Part shown: piece after piece, positions 28,128 to 36,696 of the stretch
How the letters are laid out: every line of letters begins with the position of its first letter
Numbering within the stretch: position 1 is the first letter of the stretch
Assembly (NCBI RefSeq): GCF_003269065.1
Contig: NZ_QLTA01000001.1
Span: 1 to 64,000, forward strand
DNA from: Paracidovorax anthurii
GTDB taxonomy: Bacteria; Pseudomonadota; Gammaproteobacteria; Burkholderiales; Burkholderiaceae_C
Reading direction: 5' to 3'
DNA length: 64,000 nt
Made by a program: the position numbers and the translations under genes
The notes under the pieces: generated by a model
Databases searched by the model: none
Seen by the model: only the letters and a program-made list of their open reading frames with translations
Told to the model about the DNA's origin: nothing

Positions 28128-29110
28128 GCGCCGAGCCGCCGCGCGGCGCGCATGCGCGGCCGGAGCGCCCGGGGCGCAGCCCGCACCTGCCCATCGACGA
28201 CGCGCTCGCGCCGTTCGCCGATGCGCTGCGCCGGCACCTGCCCACGCCCGACGAGATCGAGCGCGCCGCCGCGGCGCGGCGCCAGGGGCTGCGCCAGCGC
28301 GCGGCGAAGGCCGCCGGCACGGGCACGGCGCTGGCCGCGCTGCTGGCGGCGGGCCTGTGGTGGGCCGACCCGGCCTGGCACCGCGACACGCTGGCCACCG
28401 CCGTGGGCGAGCGCCGCACGGCGCGCCTGCCCGACGGCAGCGAGGTGCGGCTGCACAGCCGCTCGCGCCTGGAGGTGGCCCTGCACGTGCGCTCGCGCCG
28501 GCTGGCGCTGCCCGAGGGCGAGGCCTCGTTCGAGGTGGCCCATGCGGCGTGGCACCGCTGGCTGCCATGGCTGCAGCGGCCCTTCACCGTGCAGGCCGGC
28601 GCGGTGCAGGTGCGCGACATCGGCACCGTGTTCCAGGTGCGCCGCCAAGCGGAGGCGCCCTCCGCCGCGCCCGGGCGCACCGACGTGACCGTGCTGCAGG
28701 GCCGCGTGAGCGTGCGGCCGCTGCGCGGCGGCGCGCCCGCCGTGGAACTGGCCGCGGGCGAGACGCTGCATGTGCCCGATGCCGTGCCCCCGGGCACCGA
28801 CCTGCCGGAGCCGCTGGGCCTGGACGCGGCCGCGCTGGCGGCGGCCACCAGTTGGCGCGAGGGCCGGCTGCTGCTGGAGGGCACGCCGCTCGCCGAGGCC
28901 GTGGCCGAGATGCAGCGCCACCGCGCGGCGCCCATCCTGCTCGCGGACGAACACGCCGCGCACCTGCGCATCTCCGGGGCCTTCGACCTCGACCGCATCG
29001 ACCAGCTCATCGACCTGCTGCCCCGCCTCGCGCCCGTGGCCGTGCACCGGCAGGAGGACGGCCGCGTGGTGATCGCCTCGCGCGCCGGGGCGGCCCACGG
29101 CGCGCCCTGA
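28124..29110 (+). CDS. FecR-type transmembrane anti-sigma regulator
   Basis: This 328-residue FecR-like protein has a DUF4880-type cytoplasmic N-terminus (IDDALAPFADALRRH), one membrane helix near residue 65 (GTALAALLAAGLWWADP), and a periplasmic FecR domain: RTARLPDGSEVRLHSRSRLE, VQVRDIGTVFQVR and LAAGETLHV. The last part, EAVAEMQRHRAAPILLADE, is the STN-like domain that meets the receptor. It should hold or activate the sigma factor when the receptor binds its siderophore. It overlaps the sigma gene by four bases. Confidence 0.9.
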   Translation: MSAEPPRGAHARPERPGRSPHLPIDDALAPFADALRRHLPTPDEIERAAAARRQGLRQRAAKAAGTGTALAALLAAGLWWADPAWHRDTLATAVGERRTARLPDGSEVRLHSRSRLEVALHVRSRRLALPEGEASFEVAHAAWHRWLPWLQRPFTVQAGAVQVRDIGTVFQVRRQAEAPSAAPGRTDVTVLQGRVSVRPLRGGAPAVELAAGETLHVPDAVPPGTDLPEPLGLDAAALAAATSWREGRLLLEGTPLAEAVAEMQRHRAAPILLADEHAAHLRISGAFDLDRIDQLIDLLPRLAPVAVHRQEDGRVVIASRAGAAHGAP

Positions 29111-29183
29111 GGGCACCCCGCGTGCCCCCAGGGGGGATTTCAGGCCCTGGAAGCTCCATGTCGCTGAATGGGCTGCACGAGTA

Positions 29184-29200
29184 GCTATCAAAAATATAGC
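29184..29200. repeat. Short dispersed palindrome GCTAT...ATAGC
   Basis: GCTATCAAAAATATAGC has perfect five-base arms. It lies in the 260-base gap between fecR and the receptor gene. The rest of that gap shows no other clear signal. It belongs to the same small family as 16900-16922 and 34789-34804. Confidence 0.55.
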
Positions 29201-29372
29201 GCCATCGGGTCCGAAAAATTTTCCGGCCCCAGGTGTACAAACCCGCGCCCCCGTTCGGCATGCAGGCGTGCCGGGCCCCGGCCCGCCGTGGCCGCCCTCT
29301 TCCTTCTTTGCGGAGGGCCCTGCCTTTTTCTCTCGCACGTCCTTCCCCCTCTTGCCCAGGAGCCCCGTCCCC

Positions 29373-31781
29373 ATGCCGACCCCGTCCCGCCGCACGTCCA
29401 CGCCCCGCCACGCCGGCGCGGCCCGCCCGCCCTTCGCCGCCCGCTGGGCCGCGCTGGCCGCGGCGCTGTGCCTCGCCGCCACCGCCCAGGCGCAGCCCGT
29501 GGCCCTCGACCTGCCCGCGCAGCCGCTGGCGCAGTCCCTCACGGCGCTCGCGCGGCAGAGCGGCGCGCAGATCGTGTTCGCCACCGATGCGGCCCAGGGC
29601 CTGCGCGCGCCCGCGCTGCGCGGCTCGCTGGAGGTGCGCGAGGCGCTGGAGCGCCTGGTGGCCGGCACGGGCCTGGTGGTGCGCGCGCAGGACGGGCGCA
29701 CCTTCACCATCGAGCGCGCCGCCCCCGCGCCGGGCGCGGCCGCCGGCGGCTCCCCGGCCCTGGGCGAGGTGCGCGTGCAGGCCGCGCGCGGCGAGGATAC
29801 GGCCTACTACGCCCCCTCGTCCGCCAGCGGCACCAAGACCGAGGCCGCGCTGCGCGACGTGCCCCAGACCATCGACGTGGTGCCCCAGCAGGTGATCCGC
29901 GACCAGGGCGCGACCTCGATCCAGGACACGCTGCGCAACGTGGCCGGCGTGGGCCTGTCCACCGGCGACGGCCAGCGCGACCAGGTGAGCATCCGCGGCT
30001 TCACCAGCATCGGCGACCAGTTCGTCGATGGCTTCCGCGACGACGCGCTCTACTTCCGCGATCTCTCCAACATCGAGCGCGTGGAGGTGGTGAAGGGCCC
30101 GGCCGCCGTGCTTTACGGGCGCGGCTCCTCGGGCGGCCTCGTGAGCCGCGTCACCAAGAAGCCGGGCGCCGACGTCTCCGACGTGGCGCTCAGCGTGGGC
30201 AGTTGGGCCGACAAGCGCGCCGAGTTCGACGTGGGCCGCGCGCCCGCGGGCAGCGACTGGTCGTGGCGCGTGACCGGCGCGGCCGAGGACGCCAACAGCT
30301 ACCGCAGCCAGCAGTTCCTGGAGCGCCAGGCCATCGCGCCCTCGGTGCTCTGGAAGCCCGACGGCGCCACCTCGCTGATGCTGCAGGCCGACTACCTGCA
30401 CGACAAGCGCGTGACCGACTTCGGCATCCCCGCCTACCGGGGCCGCCCCGTGGCCGTGGACCCCTCCACCTACTACGGCTCGGCCAACGCGCGCGACGCG
30501 GACACCTCCGAATCCACCGTCAGCTCGTTCACCGCCACCTTCAACCACCGCTTCTCGGACACCCTGCGCGTGCGCAACGCGCTGCGCTACTACCACTACG
30601 AGCTGGACCGCCAGAACACCCTGCCCTCGGGCGGCGTGAACGAGGCCGCCGGCACCGTGGCCCTCACGCGCTCGGGCATCGACCGCAGCGAGCACGGCGT
30701 GTTCAACCAGACCGAGCTGATCCAGAACCTGCGCACCGGCAACGTGGCGCACGAGGTGCTCTACGGCCTGGAGCTGGGCCAGCAGAACAAGGACGCGCTC
30801 ACCTACTCGGGCGGCACCCTGGGCAGCGTGAACCTGTGGAACCCCGTGCTGCCCGTGGCGCCGCTCAACGGCGGCGGCGCCCTCACCGGCAGCACGCTCA
30901 ACCGCTACCTGACGCGCGCGCTCTACGTGCAGGACCAGATCACCTTCACGCCCGAGTGGAAGCTGCTGGCCGGCCTGCGCTACGACCGCTTCGGCCAGGA
31001 GACCGACAACCGCCTCGCGGGGCAGGCCGACTTCGACCGCACCGACACCACCTGGAGCCCGCGCCTGGGCCTGGTGTGGCAGCCCGATGCGGTGCAGTCG
31101 TATTACGCCTCGGTGAGCCGCTCCTACCAGCCCTCGGCCGAGATGTTCGCGCTCTCGGCATCGAACGCCGCCGTCAAGCCCGAGCGCACCACCAACTACG
31201 AGGTGGGCACCAAGTGGGAGCTGCTGGGCGGCCGCGCCACGGCCACGGCCTCGCTCTTCCAGCTGGAGCGCACCGACATCAAGACCGCCGACCCGGCGCG
31301 CCCCACGGTACTGATCCCCATCGGCACGCAGCGCACGCGCGGGCTGGAGCTGTCGCTCTCGGGCGAGCTGCGCCCCGGCACCCAGGCCACCTTCAGCTAT
31401 GCCTACCTGGACACGCGCGTCACCCGCTCCACCGCCACCGACGCGGGCCAGCCCGTGGAGGGCAAGCGCGCCACGCTCACCCCGCGCAACGCGTTCTCGG
31501 CCTGGATCACGCAGCAGCTCGGCGAGGCCTGGAGCGTGGGCGGCGGCCTGAACTACGTGGGCGACCGCTTCGCCAACCCCGGCAACACCGTCACCCTGCC
31601 GTCCTACGTGGTGGTGGACGCCATGGCGCAATACCGCATCGGCCGCGCGACGACGCTGCAGCTCAACCTGCGCAACCTGTTCGACCGCAACTACATCATC
31701 TCGGCCCACGGCTCGAACGCGAACCTGAACCTGCCGGGCGCGCCGCGCAATGCGACGCTGACGCTGCGGCACAGCTTCTGA
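29373..31781 (+). CDS. TonB-dependent siderophore receptor with STN signalling domain
   Basis: This 802-residue outer-membrane receptor should import a ferric siderophore. The signal peptide ends near LCLAATAQAQ. An STN domain follows at about residues 35-125 (ALDLPAQPLAQSLTALARQS to DGRTFTIE), used for signalling to FecR. The plug shows LRDVPQTIDVVPQQVI, IQDTLRNVAGV and VEVVKGPAAVLYGRGSSGG. The barrel ends in Phe (TLRHSF). ATG 29373 was chosen because CAGGAG precedes it and the signal peptide follows. The substrate looks like a hydroxamate or catecholate of the FhuE/FpvA group, but this is unproven. Confidence 0.92.
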   Translation: MPTPSRRTSTPRHAGAARPPFAARWAALAAALCLAATAQAQPVALDLPAQPLAQSLTALARQSGAQIVFATDAAQGLRAPALRGSLEVREALERLVAGTGLVVRAQDGRTFTIERAAPAPGAAAGGSPALGEVRVQAARGEDTAYYAPSSASGTKTEAALRDVPQTIDVVPQQVIRDQGATSIQDTLRNVAGVGLSTGDGQRDQVSIRGFTSIGDQFVDGFRDDALYFRDLSNIERVEVVKGPAAVLYGRGSSGGLVSRVTKKPGADVSDVALSVGSWADKRAEFDVGRAPAGSDWSWRVTGAAEDANSYRSQQFLERQAIAPSVLWKPDGATSLMLQADYLHDKRVTDFGIPAYRGRPVAVDPSTYYGSANARDADTSESTVSSFTATFNHRFSDTLRVRNALRYYHYELDRQNTLPSGGVNEAAGTVALTRSGIDRSEHGVFNQTELIQNLRTGNVAHEVLYGLELGQQNKDALTYSGGTLGSVNLWNPVLPVAPLNGGGALTGSTLNRYLTRALYVQDQITFTPEWKLLAGLRYDRFGQETDNRLAGQADFDRTDTTWSPRLGLVWQPDAVQSYYASVSRSYQPSAEMFALSASNAAVKPERTTNYEVGTKWELLGGRATATASLFQLERTDIKTADPARPTVLIPIGTQRTRGLELSLSGELRPGTQATFSYAYLDTRVTRSTATDAGQPVEGKRATLTPRNAFSAWITQQLGEAWSVGGGLNYVGDRFANPGNTVTLPSYVVVDAMAQYRIGRATTLQLNLRNLFDRNYIISAHGSNANLNLPGAPRNATLTLRHSF

Positions 31782-31973
31782 GGCGGGCAGCCTGCGGAAA
31801 GGGAAATCGGATCTCTACGCAGGCATCGCCAGAACCGTCAAGACAGCGCGGGATAACATTCCTTCCTGTGGAAAAATCCGGCCCAGCGAGTGGAACACAG
31901 CCGGGTTCCCGGGCACAGTGCCGCACGCGCCATAGCACGGTGCCCGCACACATCACACAGGAAGAGAAAACAA

Positions 31974-32636
31974 ATGTCGCTTGCGTACTGGTTCCGGGAG
32001 GGACCTGCGGAGCCCATTGAGGATGGGCGGATTCAATATGGGCCGGGGAAGGGGTTGCCCAAGCTGGTGTTCGAGGGGTTGAACAATTCCCAGAAGCTTG
32101 TCCAGAAGATCGCCACCGTCGATCCGGTGCGCAAGAAGATCATCCTGATCCAGCCTGGAGAGAAGGCCCTGTATGTATCGGGTTTGCGGGAACGGGGGGT
32201 TCATGGGTATCTGTATCTGTTCGCCCATGCAAACGCACAACGACTCCAAGGAGCGATAGATATAGGAGAAATCACCCGCGTCATCCATCGCAGCGGCATC
32301 TGGCACAGACAACCGATCCTGATCGATGCCTGTAACTCCGGGGCTTCGCCCGACGGTGTAGCCAGCGCCCTGGCCGGGGCACTACGCACTCACGTCACCG
32401 CACCCACTACGCTTACCTGGAACCATCCTCTGGGGGGCTCCGCCATCGGCCAAGGCGCGTTCGAAAAGCTGCCTGGAGCTCTAGAGCGACTGGCTATCCC
32501 AAACTTCCTGCGCCCGGGCCAATGGCGCACCTGGGGACCAGACGGCCAGCCTATCGCCACCACACGCACCTCGCCGCGCGATGGCGGTGAACTCGTCAAG
32601 GGCCCGCTGGCCCATGAACTACTGAGGAAACGATGA
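31974..32636 (+). CDS. Caspase-like (CHAT/C80-like) protein, candidate effector
   Basis: The 220-residue protein looks like a small clan-CD cysteine peptidase. A strand ending in LYLFAHAN gives His85, and ILIDACNSGASPDGVA gives Cys120, the DACxSG pattern of caspase-like folds. LRTHVTAPTTLTWN continues the fold. Similar His/Cys domains occur at the C-termini of polymorphic toxins. There is no signal peptide and no PAAR, Rhs or other delivery domain. The ribosome site AGGAAGAG precedes ATG 31974. The stop codon overlaps the next gene, and two paralogous membrane-anchored proteins follow. This suggests an effector with immunity genes. The less GC-rich composition suggests transfer. Confidence 0.65.
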   Translation: MSLAYWFREGPAEPIEDGRIQYGPGKGLPKLVFEGLNNSQKLVQKIATVDPVRKKIILIQPGEKALYVSGLRERGVHGYLYLFAHANAQRLQGAIDIGEITRVIHRSGIWHRQPILIDACNSGASPDGVASALAGALRTHVTAPTTLTWNHPLGGSAIGQGAFEKLPGALERLAIPNFLRPGQWRTWGPDGQPIATTRTSPRDGGELVKGPLAHELLRKR

Positions 32637-33337
32637 TGCTGCGATGGTGGAAACGTATCGGCTGCGGCTTTCAACTGCTTTTGATCTTCTCGCTCCTGCT
32701 AGGCGCCTACACCGCATGGTGGTGGATCGACAGCGCTCTCACCTGCGAGACGCAGGACGAATACAACCTTCGCGGCATCTGCCTCATGCGAATCCAGGAG
32801 CGTGCCGAGCAGGGCGACAACGCCGCACAGTGGGCGTATGGCAGCTACCTCGAAACGGAACGCCGGGAGACGGAAGCGCGCGTCTGGCACCTGCGGGCCA
32901 TGCACGGCGCCCAGACAGGTCTGGCTCTGCGCAATGAGATGAAAATCTTCTGCGACCGTTTTCCAGGCTTCGAGGCGCACAACGTCGAGGCAATCATGTT
33001 GCGCGTGGCTGCGAAAAGCCCTGATGCGCACCTACGGCTGCTGCAACTCTATGTTTATCCCCGCTGCGGCGCCTTCGACCTCGACAAGGCCAGTGCGCAG
33101 ATTCCCCTGTTAACCCAGTGCGCGCACTTCACGCTTGCCGACTACTTCGAACGTGTCAAAAGCGCGAATTACCGCGTCTCATCTGCCGCACGTGCGGCCA
33201 TCCGCTCCAACATGCGGCGTTGCGAGCAGGAGCTTGCCAACCCGACTCCTCCGGGCACCACGGTCCGCGAGTTCATGCCGGTTTGGCAGAAGGATCTGGA
33301 CGAACTGTCGCGCAACCTCGCCACGCTGAAGCCATGA
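32633..33337 (+). CDS. Membrane-anchored protein, candidate immunity protein copy 1
   Basis: This 234-residue protein starts in an ATGA overlap with the caspase-like gene. One N-terminal helix, GCGFQLLLIFSLLLGAYTAW, anchors it, leaving a periplasmic domain. That domain has a Sel1-like stretch, RIQERAEQGDNAAQWAYGSY, and six cysteines spread through the domain. It is paralogous to the next gene, with the first 85 residues nearly identical. Position, coupling and duplication fit an immunity protein. If so, the partner acts in the periplasm. I know no family name. Confidence 0.6.
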   Translation: MMLRWWKRIGCGFQLLLIFSLLLGAYTAWWWIDSALTCETQDEYNLRGICLMRIQERAEQGDNAAQWAYGSYLETERRETEARVWHLRAMHGAQTGLALRNEMKIFCDRFPGFEAHNVEAIMLRVAAKSPDAHLRLLQLYVYPRCGAFDLDKASAQIPLLTQCAHFTLADYFERVKSANYRVSSAARAAIRSNMRRCEQELANPTPPGTTVREFMPVWQKDLDELSRNLATLKP

Positions 33338-33344
33338 GACACCC

Positions 33345-34064
33345 ATGCCGAAAACCCTCCCACCCCGGGCATGGTGGAAACGCATCGGCTGCGGCTTTCA
33401 ACTGCTTTTGATCTTCTCGCTCCTGATCGGCACCTACACCGCATGGTGGTGGATCGACAGCGCTCGCACCTGCGAGACGCAGGACGATTACAACCTTCGC
33501 GGCATCTGCCTCATGCGGATACAGGAGCGCGCCGAGCAGGGCGACAACGCCGCCCAGTGGGCCTACGGCAGCTACCTCGAAACGGAACGCCGGGAGACAG
33601 AAGCGCGCGAGTGGCAACTTCGGGCCATGCATGGAGCCCGGGCAGGGCTGGCCCTGCGGGGCGAGATGCTCGCCTACTGCGATCGCATCCCAGGCTTCGA
33701 GGCGCGCACCGTAGAGGCCATCATGCTGCGCGTGGTGCCGAACAGCCCCGATGCGCACCTGCGCCTGCTTCAGCTCTACATCTACCCTCGCTGCGGCGCC
33801 TTCGATCTCGACAAGGCCAGTGCGCAGATACCCCTGCTGACGCAGTGCGCCCCCCTCACGCTGGCCGACTACCTTGAAAGCGCCGGAAGTGCACCTCACC
33901 GCGTATCCCCCGACACGCGGAAGGCCATCCTCGCCAACATGGCCTTGTGTGAAAAGGAACTGGCAGGGCAGCGCCCCCCGGACACGACGGTACAGGAAGT
34001 CATTCCGGTCCGAAAAGACCATCTGCAAGCCCTGTCGCACCGCCTCGCCGCGCTGGAACCCTGA
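33345..34064 (+). CDS. Membrane-anchored protein, candidate immunity protein copy 2
   Basis: The 239-residue protein is a tandem duplicate of the preceding gene, starting seven bases after its stop. The membrane helix GCGFQLLLIFSLLIGTYTAW and the RIQERAEQGDNAAQWAYGSY block are almost unchanged. The part after about residue 100 and the last 60 residues differ more, with DTTVQEVIPVRKDHL in place of GTTVREFMPVWQKDL. Tandem immunity copies are common where strains meet varying toxins. The function is inferred only from position. Confidence 0.6.
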   Translation: MPKTLPPRAWWKRIGCGFQLLLIFSLLIGTYTAWWWIDSARTCETQDDYNLRGICLMRIQERAEQGDNAAQWAYGSYLETERRETEAREWQLRAMHGARAGLALRGEMLAYCDRIPGFEARTVEAIMLRVVPNSPDAHLRLLQLYIYPRCGAFDLDKASAQIPLLTQCAPLTLADYLESAGSAPHRVSPDTRKAILANMALCEKELAGQRPPDTTVQEVIPVRKDHLQALSHRLAALEP

Positions 34065-34120
34065 GCCGCCACGGCGAAACGGCGAAACAGGCCGGCCCAC
34101 CGCGCCGGGGCCCCTCCCCC

Positions 34121-34810
34121 TTACCGCCCCACCTGCTCCACCCACTCCCCCACCTCCCGCGCGGCCTGCGCGGCGGCCTCGGCCAGGGCGCGGGTGCCGC
34201 CGCGGGCGTCGGGGGTGGGCGCGGGGCGCTGCACCACGAACACGCGCTGGGTCAGGAGCTTTTCGCCGGCGGCGGTCGGTTCGGACAGCGAGGCGCGCAG
34301 GCGCAGCAGGCCCGCGCTCTCCCGGGTGGACTGGAAGACCTGGCTGAACTCCTCGATCTCCGCGCGCAGCACCGCCGGGGGCTGGCCGCTGCCCACCAGT
34401 TGCGACACGCCCTCGTCGCCCATGAGCACGGCGCGGCGCTGGCCCAGTTCGTCGCGCAGGGCCTGCTGCACGAGCTGCGCGGGCGGCTGGCTCCAGCGTG
34501 CCTGGCCGTAGGGGCGCAGGCGGCGCGGGTCGTCGTAGGCCAGGCGGTAGAGCACGGCGGTGCTGCCCTCCACGGGGCCGGCCACGGCCACCTCGGGCAG
34601 CGCGATGGGCGGCAGGGGCGCGCGGCGGTCGGCGGGCTCGGCGGCCAGGGCGCCGGGCCCGAAGTCGTACACGTCGGCGCGCGCCGGCGGCGCGGGCAAC
34701 GCCGAGCACCCCGCGAGCGCCAGCGCGGCCGCCACGGCCGCCAGGGCACCCCGGAGGCCCCATGTCGCCGTATTTGCTACGTTGTTTGCTATTTTTTCGA
34801 TAGTGAGCAT
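34121..34810 (-). CDS. MCE-transporter auxiliary lipoprotein (PqiC/DUF330-like)
   Basis: The 229-residue protein has a lipoprotein signal with lipobox LAGCSALP and a PqiC-like domain including VYDFGPGAL, EGSTAVLYRLAYDDPRRLRP and RAEIEEFSQVFQST. It should sit in the outer membrane facing the periplasm, as part of the Mla-like lipid transporter encoded upstream on the same strand. The first 18 codons overlap a dispersed AT-rich repeat, so the true start could be elsewhere. ATG 34810 is the best available. It is the last gene of the operon. Confidence 0.8.
   Translation of the reverse strand: MLTIEKIANNVANTATWGLRGALAAVAAALALAGCSALPAPPARADVYDFGPGALAAEPADRRAPLPPIALPEVAVAGPVEGSTAVLYRLAYDDPRRLRPYGQARWSQPPAQLVQQALRDELGQRRAVLMGDEGVSQLVGSGQPPAVLRAEIEEFSQVFQSTRESAGLLRLRASLSEPTAAGEKLLTQRVFVVQRPAPTPDARGGTRALAEAAAQAAREVGEWVEQVGR
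34789..34804. repeat. Dispersed GCTAT...ATAGT palindrome inside the lipoprotein start
   Basis: GCTATTTTTTCGATAGT is a member of the short AT-rich palindrome family. It lies in the first codons of the lipoprotein gene, with a nearby TTTGCTACGTTGTTTGCTA direct repeat. Confidence 0.5.
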
Positions 34811-34857
34811 GGTGGCATCTCTCCTCTCGCGGGAACGGGGCGGTGCGTCGGGGTGCA

Positions 34858-35847
34858 TCAGGGCGCGGCGGGCGCCACGGGGGCCGGCGCCTCGAAGCCG
34901 GGCTCGCCGGGGCCGCCGGCGGAGCGGCCCGGGCCGTAGATGAGCGACTGCGGGTTGTCGCTGAGGTTGCTGGCCGCGCGGCCCAGTCGGCGCACGGCGC
35001 GCGAGGTCTCGTCGGCCGCGTGGTTCAGGCGCGGCAACGTCACGCGGCCGAAGCGGTCGGCGGCGTTGGAGAGCGATTGCGAGCCCTCGGCGATCTGGTC
35101 CAGCGGGCCGCCCTCGGCGCTGAGCTTGCGCACGGCGGTGCTGACCTCGTTGGCGGCGGCGCTGGTGCTGGCGCCGGCCTGGCGCAGCGCCTGCAGCGTC
35201 TCGCGCGCATCGCCGGCCACGGCGGGCACGGCCGCCAGGGCCGGGTCGAGCCGCGTGGTCACCGTGGCGTCGAGCCGCTTCATGAGGGCATTGGCGCTGC
35301 CGGCGGCCTGGCCGAGGTTGTCCAGGGCCGTGGCGATGCGCTTCTGGTTGTCGTCGCCCAGCAGGTCGTTGATGCGGTCGGTGGCCTCCTGCACCTGCGC
35401 GATGATGGCCGGCCCCTGCTCGGCAAGCTGGCTGAAGGGCGAGCTCTTGAGCGGCAGGCGCGGCAGGCCGCTCGCGCCGGGCGGCAGCGCGGGCTGGGGC
35501 GCGGCGGCATCGTCCAGCAGCACGTGCGCGAGGCCGGTGATGCCCTGGTAGCCCAGCACGGCGAAGGTGGCGGGGGTGACGGGGGCCTGCTCGTTCACGG
35601 CGATGCGGATGAGCACGTTGCCGGCCACGTCGGGGTCGAAGCCGATGCGCGTGACCTTGCCCACGGCCACGCCCTTGTAGCGCACGGCGGCCTGGGGCTG
35701 CAGGCCGCCCACGCTCTCGCGCGTGGAGAGTTCGTAGAGCTGGTAGCTCGCCCGGTCGCGCGTGAGCCACAGGCCCAGGCCCGCGAGCAGGGCCGTCACC
35801 ACCACCACGAAGATGCCCGCGGCCAGGGCATGGGATTTGTTTTCCAT
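34858..35847 (-). CDS. mlaD: MlaD-family (MCE domain) substrate-binding protein
   Basis: This 329-residue protein has one N-terminal helix, ALAAGIFVVVVTALLAGLGL, and an MCE domain near residues 40-115 with VGGLQPQAAVRYKGVAVGKV and LGYQGITGLAHVLLDD. A long helical region follows (DLLGDDNQKRIATALDNLG), then a Pro/Ala-rich tail. MCE proteins form hexameric rings that bind phospholipid between the membranes. It is longer than E. coli MlaD, more like Ttg2C- or YebT-type systems with auxiliary lipoproteins. Its start overlaps the ATPase gene by one base. Confidence 0.88.
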   Translation of the reverse strand: MENKSHALAAGIFVVVVTALLAGLGLWLTRDRASYQLYELSTRESVGGLQPQAAVRYKGVAVGKVTRIGFDPDVAGNVLIRIAVNEQAPVTPATFAVLGYQGITGLAHVLLDDAAAPQPALPPGASGLPRLPLKSSPFSQLAEQGPAIIAQVQEATDRINDLLGDDNQKRIATALDNLGQAAGSANALMKRLDATVTTRLDPALAAVPAVAGDARETLQALRQAGASTSAAANEVSTAVRKLSAEGGPLDQIAEGSQSLSNAADRFGRVTLPRLNHAADETSRAVRRLGRAASNLSDNPQSLIYGPGRSAGGPGEPGFEAPAPVAPAAP

Positions 35848-36692
35848 CAGGCCTCCTGTCCCGGGGCGGCGGGCGCGGGCGCCGGAGCCATCGCGCGCAG
35901 TCCGCGCTCCCCGAGGAAAAAGTGTTGAATGAACGGGTGCTCGACCCGCACCACCTCGCGCGGCGGGCCGCTCGTGATGACGCGCTTGTCGGCCAGCACG
36001 GCCACGCGCGTGCTGAGCGCGAAGAGGGTGTCGAGATCGTGCGTGACCATCACCACCGTGAGGCCGAGCGCGGCGTGCAGCTCGCGCAGCAGGTCGCAGA
36101 ATTCGTCGGAGCTGTTCGGGTCCAGGCCCGCCGTGGGCTCGTCGAGCAGCAGCAGCGGCGGGTCCATGACGAGGGCGCGCGCCAGCGCCACGCGCTTGAT
36201 CATTCCGCCCGAGAGGTCCGAGGGCATGCGCGTGGCGTGCTCGGGCTTCAGGCCCACCATGCGCAGCTTGACCATGGCGGCGTCGCAGATCAGGTCCGGC
36301 GGCAGCGTGCCCTGCTCGCGCAGCGCGAAGGCCACGTTGTCGAGCACGCTGAAGGCCGAGAACAGCGCGCCGTGCTGGAACAGCATGCCCACGCGGCTCG
36401 CGGCGCCCGCGCGGCCCATCTCGGCGGCGGGGCGGCCCAGCACGGTGACGCTGCCGCGGGCCGGCCGCGCGAGGCCCAGCATCTGCCGCAGCAGCACGGT
36501 CTTGCCCGTGCCCGAGCCGCCCACCAGGGTGAGCACCTCGCCGCGGCCCACGGCGAGGTCGAGGTTCTCGTGCACCGCGAAGGCCTCGGTGCCCTTGCCG
36601 AACACGGTCGAGAGGCCCCGGATCTCGACCACGGGCGGGGCATCGGCGCAGAGCGGCGTGGAGGGAGGAGCGTCGGTTGCCGGCTCGGCCAT
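35847..36692 (-). CDS. mlaF: MlaF-type ABC transporter ATPase
   Basis: The 281-residue ATPase has Walker A GGSGTGKT, the signature LSGGMIKR, Walker B LLLLDEPTAGLDP and the switch His in VMVTHD. FGKGTEAFAVHENLDL is like the N-terminus of MlaF. It should power phospholipid movement by the MlaE permease encoded immediately upstream. An Ala/Pro tail of about 20 residues is additional. Confidence 0.92.
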   Translation of the reverse strand: MAEPATDAPPSTPLCADAPPVVEIRGLSTVFGKGTEAFAVHENLDLAVGRGEVLTLVGGSGTGKTVLLRQMLGLARPARGSVTVLGRPAAEMGRAGAASRVGMLFQHGALFSAFSVLDNVAFALREQGTLPPDLICDAAMVKLRMVGLKPEHATRMPSDLSGGMIKRVALARALVMDPPLLLLDEPTAGLDPNSSDEFCDLLRELHAALGLTVVMVTHDLDTLFALSTRVAVLADKRVITSGPPREVVRVEHPFIQHFFLGERGLRAMAPAPAPAAPGQEA

Positions 36693-36696
36693 GGCG

